Positions 48,741 to 57,870 of a DNA stretch of 64,000 bases are shown here, piece by piece. The DNA comes from Effrenium voratum. Its lineage: Eukaryota > Sar > Dinophyceae > Suessiales > Symbiodiniaceae. The position numbers and the translations under genes are program-made. Below the pieces are notes generated by a model. It was given only the letters and a program-made list of their open reading frames with translations. It searched no databases and was not told the DNA's origin. The stretch is taken from NCBI GenBank assembly GCA_963377175.1, contig CAUJNA010000477.1, forward strand, positions 157,562 to 221,561, written 5' to 3'. Each line of letters starts with the position of its first letter. Position 1 is the first letter of the stretch.

Positions 48741-50870
48741 ATGCCGGTAGAAGGCACCAACGCCCATGCTGTTTGCAGAAGTCGTATTTATGCTTGGCCG
48801 GTCTTTCGCACAAGAGCGAACGAAAGTCGACAAGGAAGAGGACGCCGTGATGCGCCCGGCTTCCAGAGAAAGGAGCAAGCTATTCAGTGGCTTCAAGACA
48901 CCACTGCATTGACCAGACTTTCCGGGACTGATGCAACCCAGGGTTTCTTGCGGATTTTGGCGTCGCTGCGACGCTTGAACACTGCAGATGAGGTTGAAGT
49001 GCAAACTTGGTGTGCCATTGGTGGATTGACAAGCTTATGCGAATTAGAAAGCTGTTTGAAGCAGAATGCCATCGAGTTATTTGAGATTGCCAAATTCGAA
49101 TTGGCAAAAGCACGGGACAAAAACTTGTTGAGGGCGGACTTGTTACGCCCCTGCTTTGCGTCAGTTACATGTGGGGATGTTTGGGAACTGCAACGCAATG
49201 GTGACGCAGCTTCAGTTCTTGCATCTTTATCCGGCTGCAGTGAAACTACCGCGTCCTCCCTTCTCCGATTTGGCACGCAGCTCTCCGAGTTGTTTGCTCC
49301 CGTGGAGTTTGCGAAACGTGTTGGCCGCCAAGACTGGACGAGGAATCCGTGCGCGCTGGGCGCAGCGATGTTGCCTGCGCTTGACGCCGCAGTGCGAGCA
49401 GCGCGAGAGCGAGGTCGAGAGCCGGCGGTGGCCATTTTTGGGGGTTTTGTCAGTGCCGCCCTCGTTGCCCGCTTGGGCTGCCGCGCCATCATCGTGGAGC
49501 CGAGGCGCATGCTTCGGGAATGCTTGCGAGTGGTTTTGGACAGCAATGGCCTGGGCTTGGTGGAACTTGCCGAAGAGGCTGAGGTCTGCGACATCTTGGT
49601 GTTGGAAGGCTTGGAGGAAGATGGCCTCTTCGAGTTTGGTCACCTCAGGCGGCTGAGGTCCCACTTGCAGAAGTGCCAAAGATCTAGCCTGATGCCAGCT
49701 GTGGTGCCGCCTTCTTTGCGCGTTTGGGCCGCCTTGGTCGATGAATCATTACCGCGGATTCGGGGGTGCAGACTGAGCCGGTTTGATCGAATGAGGGGTT
49801 TCGACTTGCAGGTTTCGCACAGATGGCCACGAGGCGCTTGCCACATCCAACCGCAGCTCCGGTCCCGCCACCAGCAAATCTTCGAGCTGAATGTGTCAGG
49901 GCAAAGTGACATGGAAGAGGCCCATGTGTCCTTCGTGCCGGAACCGAACATGCCCCTGACAGGAGTCGCTTATTGGATAGAGTGGCCGGATGGCCCACCT
50001 GTCTCCAATCTAGCGGACTCCTGGATGTGCTGCATTCAGCCCTTGCCCGTGCGACGTGCCAGTGCCAGTGCTCCAGCTGCACACATTCGAGCATGCCTGT
50101 CGGACATCAAGCTTTGGTTTCAGTGGTCAGACGAGTCCAATGAGCCCAATACGATGGTGCCTCCACTGGGCAAGACCAAGTTGCCACCCTGGCACTTTAA
50201 GATGCTGAATGACCACGAGCGCAACAGGCGCTATGACCTGGCCATCTCTCGCGCTGTGGCCAGGGCAAAGGCGAGGTCGCATCGCAGCTCGAGCCCGTCG
50301 GACCCGTCGGACCCGTCGGTCCCGTTGCTCTTGGACTGTGGCTGCGGCGCCGGGCTGCTGTCGCTGCTGGCCCAGCGCTCGGGCGCAGGCGTCACCGCGG
50401 TGGAGCTGTCAGCGCCGATCTCAGACATCACCCGCGAGACCTTCGAGGACGCTTGCCACGAGTCGTTTTCGCCTAAGCCGCCCTTCCAGCTGATCACGGG
50501 GGACGCCCGGAGCTTGAGGGACCGGCGCCACGATGTGATTGTGAGCGAGCTGATGGATGCTTCTGGGGTGGGGGAGTCGTTGCTCAGCGTCCTGGAGCAC
50601 GCGTGCAAGCACCTGGCGTTGCCGGCGGCACAGGTCATCCCCTGCAGCATTCGACTGATCGGGGGCCTGGGCTGGGTCACATTGCCCTCCTGTCACGGCT
50701 TCGGCTTCTCAGCGCTGGAGTCCCTCTACTTCTGCTCCCGCCAGGGTGGCCCTTTCTCTGGTGAGGTCAGCGATGTCTGCCTTCGCGGCGGAGAGGGAGT
50801 GCCCTCCCTGCACACCGGACCATTCACGCGGCTTGGCACTGGAAGCGCACAAGAGCGGCGAGCCATGTGA
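48741..50870 (+). CDS. PRMT7-like protein arginine methyltransferase
   Basis: Long intron-free frame; the first in-frame ATG is 48741. The N-terminal 150 residues are helical, armadillo-like (IGGLTSLCELESCLKQNAIE). Next comes a degenerate methyltransferase half (AVAIFGGFVSAALVARLGCR, then IIVEPRRMLREC and DILVLEGLEEDGLFE). The second half is a canonical type: WHFKMLNDHERNRRYDLAIS, SAM loop LLLDCGCGAGLLSLLAQRSG, acidic TAVELSAPI, and the double-E region VIVSELMDASGVGESLLSVL. WH-ML-D--RN--Y--AI and two tandem modules are features of PRMT7, which monomethylates arginine in histones and splicing proteins using S-adenosylmethionine. Here the well-conserved module is the second, whereas in animal PRMT7 it is the first. 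More 5' exons may exist. Confidence 0.72.
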   Translation: MPVEGTNAHAVCRSRIYAWPVFRTRANESRQGRGRRDAPGFQRKEQAIQWLQDTTALTRLSGTDATQGFLRILASLRRLNTADEVEVQTWCAIGGLTSLCELESCLKQNAIELFEIAKFELAKARDKNLLRADLLRPCFASVTCGDVWELQRNGDAASVLASLSGCSETTASSLLRFGTQLSELFAPVEFAKRVGRQDWTRNPCALGAAMLPALDAAVRAARERGREPAVAIFGGFVSAALVARLGCRAIIVEPRRMLRECLRVVLDSNGLGLVELAEEAEVCDILVLEGLEEDGLFEFGHLRRLRSHLQKCQRSSLMPAVVPPSLRVWAALVDESLPRIRGCRLSRFDRMRGFDLQVSHRWPRGACHIQPQLRSRHQQIFELNVSGQSDMEEAHVSFVPEPNMPLTGVAYWIEWPDGPPVSNLADSWMCCIQPLPVRRASASAPAAHIRACLSDIKLWFQWSDESNEPNTMVPPLGKTKLPPWHFKMLNDHERNRRYDLAISRAVARAKARSHRSSSPSDPSDPSVPLLLDCGCGAGLLSLLAQRSGAGVTAVELSAPISDITRETFEDACHESFSPKPPFQLITGDARSLRDRRHDVIVSELMDASGVGESLLSVLEHACKHLALPAAQVIPCSIRLIGGLGWVTLPSCHGFGFSALESLYFCSRQGGPFSGEVSDVCLRGGEGVPSLHTGPFTRLGTGSAQERRAM

Positions 50871-52090
50871 CATTGCTTTGCACATCTTTGCACATCTTTG
50901 CACGTAAGGTCCCGCAACCTGAACCGCTTGCGGCGTGGGGAGGCAAAGCTTGACACTCGAATGGGACCATGAGACTGGCATGAAGATTGACAGATCGCAT
51001 AAGACTTGCATCGGATCATCGGAGTTGGTGCTTGTAGGCTTCGCTTCTGAATCACTGGAGTTGACGAGTGGAATTTGTTGCTACTATTGAGACTGGGATT
51101 TTGGGAGGTCTGGGACCTACTCACCGGAGAGCACCCTTTCCTAGCTGTGCATATTAGCAAAGCGCCGGAGCCCAAGCTTTCACAAAGAGTAACGTGGCAG
51201 AGTGGGGAAACCTGGGGGAAACCTGGGGCAATGGGAAACCTGGGGAGGCTGCGGGGGGAGTCCCTCTACCCCTGCGCCAACGAGGCCTTTTGAAGCAGAG
51301 ACCAATCCAAGCTCTGGCTGTGAGCCAGGTGGAGCTGGTCGTGTTGCGTGACGGAGCCCAGAACTTAATTCTAGGGGCCTAGGCGCTAAGAAGCTTGGGC
51401 CATCGCGTTCAGGTGATCAACAGCATTCTTTGGTGGTGGGAAGTGCAGCTGGATGAGCACGAGACCTTGTCCAACAGGTGGGGAGGGTGTTTCAAAGTAT
51501 CCGCTTGTTCCCATGACGTCACGTGAGGCCCAAGGCGCTGGGCGGCTATGCGACGCATTGGCACCAGCCGCTTCTGCCCCTGGGTCCGGTACCCGTGGTG
51601 GCGGGTCAACGGCTTCGGCTCAAGGCGGGAGTGCGCGAGAGGAAACGCACGGGTCTCAAATGCCATGGGCGTTTGCGTAATCCGCCAGGTTTCCATTTCG
51701 GATGCCGCGGGCCAAAAGCTGAGCTTCACCCTTGAGCCGGTCCCAGGCAAGCATGACATGACGTGTGACCCTTCGGAGTCGAGACGATCGAAGGCGCATG
51801 GAGCGTGCCCCGATTGCCAGCGGATCCGCTGACCGACCTGTGGGCAGCTTAACGACCCTTCACCTGCCTTTTCTTTGGCCCGGCCCAAGGCTGGCAACTT
51901 GGAGGACTGCAATGGACGAGGTGCAGACAGGCGCGCAGGAAGCGAGAACAGCGATTTCCGGAGGCCTGTGCAGAGAACTCGGCGCTCACAGCCAAGCCGG
52001 TGCCCCGAGTCACCAGTATCCGCGTGAGCTTTTTATGTAGCCGCATAGGTTCGGGCAGGTGAAGTTAGAAGTTTAGCGCTATGGCGAAAG
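50871..52090. other. Spacer without recognisable gene
   Basis: Short frames only; none is supported. It probably holds the 3' end of the methyltransferase gene and the leader of the PPR gene. Confidence 0.4.
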
Positions 52091-53560
52091 ATGGCGATCG
52101 GTGCCCGGTCGCCGAAGGACTTCACGCGGGCGGCGGCGCGAGGCTGGCGTGAGGGTCTCCAGGTGCTGCGGGCGCTGGCGCAGTGGGTGTCGATCCAGCG
52201 ACTCGAGTCCGAGTCGTCCGAGTCGTCCGAGTCGTCCGGGTCGTCCGAGTCGTCCGAGTCGTCCGAGTCGTCCGAGTCGCGCAGCTCACAGAAGTCACAG
52301 AAGTCTTTGACAAGGGCACAGGTCATCGTACATAATGCTGCCATCGACGCCTGCAAGCGCAGCCAACAGTGGCGAGTTGCCGTGCAGCTTCTCGAGCAAG
52401 TGATTCACAAGCGGCTGCAGCCAGATATCATCACCTTCAACTCAGTCATTGCTTGTGCTGAGCCTAGCAGGCACTTCGAGCCATTGCTGCAAAGCATGGA
52501 CGACCATGAGGTGCTCCCAGATGTTGTAACATTTGCATCAGCCGTGTCTGCTTGTGAGCATGATTCCAACTGGCAGCTGGCCTTGCATTTCCTGGACTAC
52601 GGGTGGAATGTGCGAGTCAGCCCCAACCTGGTGCTTTGCGGTTCTGTGGTGAACGTGTGTGGCAGGGCGCAGCAATGGCAGCGGGCTTTGACGTTGCTGG
52701 AGCTGCGGCGGTGGCGGCTGCAGCCCAACGCGGCCCTTTGGAACGCCGCCATCAGCGCCTGCGGCCGCGCGGCTCGCTGGGCGGCCGCCCACTGGCTGCT
52801 GCAGCGCCTCGTCGAGAGCTCCGGGAGCGCCGGCGGCGCCAGCGGCGCCGGCGCCAGCAGCGCTTCCTTCGGGGCGGCGGTGGCGGCGGTGGCCCGGCGC
52901 CGCCTGTGGCGGCACAGCCTGGCGCTGCTGCGGCAAAGCCGGCGCCACGGCCTTTGCAACGAGCACATCCTGCAGAGCGTCGCCTGGGCCCTACGGAAGG
53001 CACCGGGACACGCGTCTTCCTGGCAGATGGCCCTGGCCGAGCTGAACGGACTTGAGCCCAACGAGCCCAACGAGCCCAACGAGCCCAACGAGCCCAACCA
53101 GATGCTTGCAGCACTGAAGGTGCGGCCCGGCCTGGCCTTGGAGCTCTGGCGGACGCACCAGGCGCTGTTTTGTCGCTCTCTCATTGCCATCCTCTTGGCT
53201 GCGGATCTGCAAACCAACCTCGCAGACTTGGTCTCCCTGGCTTGGCCGGCTGCGCGCCTGCTTCACCGGCTCATGGACCGGAGAGTGGGACTCTGGAAGT
53301 TCGACTCGGACTCGGACTCCACGGACTACGGCGGCAACGCTGCGCTGGCCGCGGACTTCCTCTCCTCGGTCCCGTTCGCTTCCTTCTCCTTTCGTGCGCT
53401 GCATGGGTCCATGTATCGATCCTGTCTAGGGGCTTTGCGTAGCCTGCAGCGCGACCCCCACATGCCGCTGGAGCTGGAACGGCAGTTCTTCCTCGGCAGG
53501 TGCTTTGCACGCCTGGCGCTCCACGATCTCAGAATGAATCATGCGCGGAAAAATGGCTGA
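52091..53560 (+). CDS. Pentatricopeptide-repeat protein
   Basis: Single exon of 489 codons from ATG 52091. After an acidic low-complexity run (ESSESSGSSESSESSESSES, 52205-52275) come PPR units of about 35 residues: VIVHNAAIDACKRSQQWRVA, DIITFNSVIACAEPSRHF, DVVTFASAVSACEHDSNWQL, NLVLCGSVVNVCGRAQQWQR and NAALWNAAISACGRAARWAA. Later units are weaker (SASFGAAVAAVARRRLWRHS). The N-A-I-AC--A--W--A form is typical of the very large dinoflagellate PPR family, whose members usually act in plastid or mitochondrial RNA editing, processing or translation. A second repeat (NEPNEPNEPNEPN, 53055-53097) interrupts the C-terminal half. Targeting peptide is not evident. Confidence 0.88.
   Translation: MAIGARSPKDFTRAAARGWREGLQVLRALAQWVSIQRLESESSESSESSGSSESSESSESSESRSSQKSQKSLTRAQVIVHNAAIDACKRSQQWRVAVQLLEQVIHKRLQPDIITFNSVIACAEPSRHFEPLLQSMDDHEVLPDVVTFASAVSACEHDSNWQLALHFLDYGWNVRVSPNLVLCGSVVNVCGRAQQWQRALTLLELRRWRLQPNAALWNAAISACGRAARWAAAHWLLQRLVESSGSAGGASGAGASSASFGAAVAAVARRRLWRHSLALLRQSRRHGLCNEHILQSVAWALRKAPGHASSWQMALAELNGLEPNEPNEPNEPNEPNQMLAALKVRPGLALELWRTHQALFCRSLIAILLAADLQTNLADLVSLAWPAARLLHRLMDRRVGLWKFDSDSDSTDYGGNAALAADFLSSVPFASFSFRALHGSMYRSCLGALRSLQRDPHMPLELERQFFLGRCFARLALHDLRMNHARKNG
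52205..52275. repeat. 9-bp repeat inside PPR gene (Ser-Glu run)
   Basis: Units of gagtcgtcc encode SES repeats. Length change would not shift the frame. Confidence 0.9.
53055..53098. repeat. 9-bp repeat inside PPR gene (Asn-Glu-Pro run)
   Basis: Five copies of gagcccaac, in frame, encoding NEP units. Confidence 0.9.
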
Positions 53561-54246
53561 ACACGACTGATGGCAAGCATTGTGCCTGAGGTTCACCTCA
53601 CGGGGAGACCTTGCTGGCTTGGCAACGCTTCAACAAGCTGCCCACGTCTGAGAGGGTAATACCAAGTCTAAGTACAGTAAAACAGTAAAGGATGAGGGGA
53701 AGGTCGGACTTGATGTGACAGGGGAAGGTCTTCCAATTGCATCTCGTGGTCGGATTTCGGAGGTGCTGGTGCTGTGCTTGATGCCGCACGCATTTGGTGG
53801 GCACCTTTGTGATAACGCAATTGGAGAGTTACAAAATTTACAAAGCTAAGGTTGCGATCCGTTTATCCGTGACCGGCTGCTTTCCAGCTACTTTGGCGTT
53901 GCCTACAAGTGATTTGAAAAGAAGGGGTTCAGATGATGCAAGTGGTTGACGAGCCTCTGGCGGTTTGTCAGTTTGAGTCTCTACCAGTGCCCCACCTTGA
54001 TGCCTGAAGCTGTCTCCGTTTTGTTTCTGCGTTTTGCCGCTCAAGTAGATGACTGGGGTCGTTGCACGTGTTCTTGACGCCAAGCACAGCAAATTGTCAA
54101 TCGCACATATGTTTACATCTATGAGTCCAGCATAACAGTCAGCCTAAATCAGCCAAGTCTGGAGATTTGGACGAAGGGCTGTCAAGCCCCGAGCCCATGG
54201 CTGACTCCGAGCCATGTCCCTTGGCTGTGAATCGACGAATTGACGA
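53561..54246. other. Spacer between PPR and folate genes
   Basis: No gene seen. It probably holds the PPR 3' end and the promoter or 5' exons of the folate gene. Confidence 0.4.
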
Positions 54247-57200
54247 ATGGACGGAACCGTGCGAGCGAATGATTCGGCAGGCTTCGTGGCCCTTGGCAGC
54301 AACGTCGGGGACAGGCTTGTGGCCAAGCTGTCAAGCTCCGACAGAGCTCCGCTATGCCGTGTGGCGTCCTTCTCTCCTTTGCAAAGGCTACGGCACCTCA
54401 GCCGCGCTGTTCTAGCTTTGCGCAAGCTGGAAGGGCTGCGTTTGGTGAGCACGTGTGCGGCTCGACTGACTCGACAGAGGTTCGGTCAAATTGGACACTT
54501 GAGGTCAAGCTTGTACTCCACAAAGGCGCAGTATGTCAGTGACCAGCCGGCGTTCCTGAATGCAGCCCCTTGATTTGGTTGATTTTCGTTCATCACGTTC
54601 TTTGCAGTTTCTCGCGCTGTCATTTGGAATGTTTTGAGGTCGTTGCCTTGGAGCTGAGCGAGCAAAGGCTTGTTTGCACTTTGATACAGCGCCCGATACA
54701 TTCGATCCAGGCTGGCTGATTTACAGGGCTTCTTGGCTGACCTCAAGCGCATTGAGGACGAATTGGGCCGAAGGTGAGTTCGGCTCAGAAGGCTCCCGAA
54801 GAATCGAATCCGACATGTTGGCCAGGCCAGGGTTGCGACGAGGACCTCGAGTCATCGACCTGGATGTGGTGGCAGTCGGCCAGCGACGTCCCCAAATTCT
54901 AAGGCTAAGGCTCGGTGCCATGTGCTTCAGGCGTTGCTTGTCCGTTGTCCCGAGGCGCAGTCTGGACATTGCACAGGGCCAATACCCGCTCCAGGAGGGG
55001 CAGTGAGCAGTTTGCAATTAAGACGCATGCAGTGATCGTTGAGATGCGCGTTCCATTTGCTTAGTCTGCTTAGTCTGCTTAGGTGCCTGCTAGGTGCCTT
55101 GTTGCCTTGAGGTGCCCCACGCGCTGATGCACGAGCGGGACTTCGTGCTCGTGCCCATGGCAGAGCACGGGGCCAAGCGGCGCTCGCTTTTTGGTTTAAG
55201 CGAGGGGCGGCTTGGCAACTTAGCACGTCGCTCGCACTGCGAGGATTTGCCAGACTTGGCGACACCCTACTCTCCCTGGCTCTCCGACCCTCACGGAGTG
55301 CCTGCGTGAGTCGCACGAGTCGCATGAGTTGCATGGGTCACGTGTGCATCTTTGGACCGGGAGTCGGACGTGTCCGAGGACTTGCTGGACCGTGTCTCCG
55401 GCGTGTCCGTCCTTTCGTTCCTTTCGTTCCTTTCGTTCCTTTCGTTCCTTTCGTTTCTTCGGTTCCTTCATTCGTTCCTTTCGTTCCTTTCGTTCCTTTC
55501 GTTCCTTGCGTGTTTTCGGCTTGCCAGGGCTCCGGTCCGGGGTCTCCGGCCCGGAGGGCGCCAGCTTGGAGGCCTGGCCGGTGCAGATGCTGCCCAGCGC
55601 GGGGGGCCTCCTCGGACGGGAGGGCCAGCTGTGGAGGCGGGCGGCATGGCGTCGAGCTGACTCGAACTCGAGTGACTCGTGAGGCGCGACGAGAAGACCC
55701 TCATCATGGGAATCCTGAACATCACCCCGGACGGAGAGTGCACGTGCCACTCACCAACATGTTTTCAAACATGGTACGTGCCATGATTGCCGTGAATCTG
55801 CCAGGACTCTTTTAGCGATGGTGGAGATAACTTCAACACAGAGAATGCCGCCAGTCGCTTAGTCGCTTGGCGTGTGCCTTTGCCTTAGACGTGGGCAGCC
55901 AAACACTTCTCGCCACCCGTGCTTCCGGAGGTGCGTGCGGCGGCCGAGATGGTGGCCGTGGGCGCCTCAAACGCGAGGGGCGGTTTGGGCCGACGGTTCG
56001 GAGTTCGGAGTTCGGAGTTCGGAGTTCGGAGTTCGGACGCGAACCGATGCGACGTTCCCCGTTTCTCTCCATGGGCTCCATGGGCTCTGGGCTCCGTCTC
56101 AGGCAGGTGCCCACGTGCTGGACGTGGGCGGGGAGTCCACCCGCCCGGGTGCTGCAGAGGTGCCCGTGGAGGAGGAGGCCTGGTCCGGCGATCCGAACCG
56201 AGAGACAGAGAGACTGAGAGGTGCGCCGAGTGGTGCCGGTGATCCAAGGGATTCGCGAGGCCTGCGGCTTGCGGTTTGTCTTTCTTTCGAATTTCTGTTC
56301 CTTTCTTCTCGTGCAGGCAGGCTTGGATGTGACCATCAGCATTGACACCCGCAAGGTGTGCGATATTGTGTGGTCCTCTCTCGGCTCACCCGATGCAAGT
56401 TCTCGGGAGGCGGACGTGGCCAAGGCCGCCATTGAGGCTGGCGCCGCCTCGCACTCGGTGCGCGTCAGACGTCCACGCACCACGTGCCAGCATGTTGGCA
56501 TTTTTTTTCTCCATTCTTTTTTTAAAGTTTGTGCATCATATTTGAGGACTGGATCAATGACGTGCCTGTGACTCAGATCCCGAACTCCCCCACCCCATCG
56601 TGAACTCGACATCCCATGAGGTCAGGTGGGGAATTTGCCAGTTCGATGCTCTCCGTGGCCGCGGAATTCATGGCACCCATCATCCTGATGCACATGCCAG
56701 CTCCTCAACCCGGCCCAAAGTGCGCCATTCGAGATCCGGGGAAATCCTGTAAGGAACACCTGTAAAGTTCTCAACTCTCACAATGCAGTCCTTTCGAAGC
56801 TCGCTATGCTTGTTTAGCGAGCTCACCGATTCGTCAGCTCCGTTCCTCAACGTTTAAGTCCTGACAGATAGCTGCAGTTGTTTCATGACCCAAGGGCTGT
56901 TGCAAGACATTTGCATTCCAAAGATGCTTATTCTGTCTCTCAAGATACAGCGCAATGCGGATGTTCGCTTCTGGGGATTTCTTTTCCAAGGAAGGGAACG
57001 CCTCAGACCATGAACTCTCTCGCCAGCTACGGAGCAGTCGTGACGGAGGCGCTTGCGCTTCTGAGTCTTTGCCACTGGGGGGCTGGACAGGTCGGGCACT
57101 ACCTGGTGTCCCGGCGCGCTGCTGCAGAAGCAGCTGGTGTGCCCCGATGGAACATACTGTGCCCCTGGCGTTTTCACGCTTCTCGGGCTGTGACTTCTTG

Positions 57201-57771
57201 CCAGGCTGGATCCGGGGATCGGCTTTGCCAAGGACATGCAGCACAACCTCTGCCTGCTCCGCCAGCTTAGCGTGCCGCCTTCAGCATTGAGAAATTGAGA
57301 CTCCGTGCGATATGCAAAAAGGGGCGTGCGAGCCAGGAGCTGAAGGCGCAGTTGCAGTCCGGCCCTAAGGCTGGGCGTTCCGTCGCAGGCGCGTGTCATA
57401 CGAGGCCATCCCCGCTGCTGGTCGGGGCATCGCGGAAGCGCTTTGTTGGGACAATCCTGGAGGAGTCCCGGCCCCGGAGCCCCGGAGCCCCGGAGCCGCG
57501 CAGTGCCTTCCAGGCAGTCGAAAGCGAGCGAATGAGTCGCCTCGCCTCTTCCCTTCGCTTCGTCGAGGCCTGAGGCCAAGAGACGGACCTTCGGCAACGC
57601 GGCCACGACCGCCATCGCCGTTGCGGGCGGAGCGGATGTGGTGCGCGTTCGTCCCATGTTTTTGCGGCTTGGCTTGCAGCAGGTACGTGTGCACGAGGTC
57701 AAGGAGATGCTGCAGACAGCCCTGGTGTGTGACCAGGTCTACAGAGGCCCGAGCGACAGAGCTCGGTTATA
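54247..57771 (+). CDS. PPPK-DHPS: Bifunctional HPPK-DHPS folate-synthesis enzyme, many exons
   Basis: Successive + strand exons spell both enzymes. HPPK: GFVALGSNVGDRLVAKL (54280), SSLYSTKAQYVSDQPAFLNA (54510-54570), GFLADLKRIEDELGRR before a GTGAGT donor (54729-54773), RRGPRVIDLDVVAVG (54837) and VPHALMHERDFVLVPMAE (about 55117). DHPS: KTLIMGILNITPD (55698), SDGGDNFNTENAA (about 55812), AGAHVLDVGGESTRPGAAEV (56105), LDVTISIDTRKV (about 56324), a short IND exon (about 56550), MAPIILMHM (about 56670), LDPGIGFAKDMQHNLCLLRQ (about 57204), SPLLVGASRKRFVG (57412) and VRVHEVKEMLQTA, stop 57771. HPPK pyrophosphorylates hydroxymethyl-dihydropterin; DHPS couples it to p-aminobenzoate. The fusion is typical of apicomplexans, plants and fungi. 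All key loops are present, so it is probably active. Exon limits are approximate. Confidence 0.88.
55408..55515. repeat. TTCGTTCCTTTCG repeats in a folate-gene intron
   Basis: About eight units of cctttcgtt in the region between the HPPK and DHPS exons; the open frames it creates (RSFRSFRS) are not coding. Confidence 0.9.
55997..56038. repeat. GGAGTTC heptamer array
   Basis: Six tandem ggagttc units in an intron of the folate gene, just before the DHPS motif-2 exon. Confidence 0.9.
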
Positions 57772-57870
57772 AAAGGTGCCTGGCAAGTGGGTGAGAGAGT
57801 GAGAGATTGGAAAAGGAATGCTGATTGGCCATTGTTTTGTTGTTATGCAGCCGCAGAACGAGTCAAGCTC

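Noticed and set aside
55306..55815. Phe/Arg-rich frame (RSFRSFRS)
   Set aside because: Created by the TTCGTTCC repeat in an intron between folate-gene exons.
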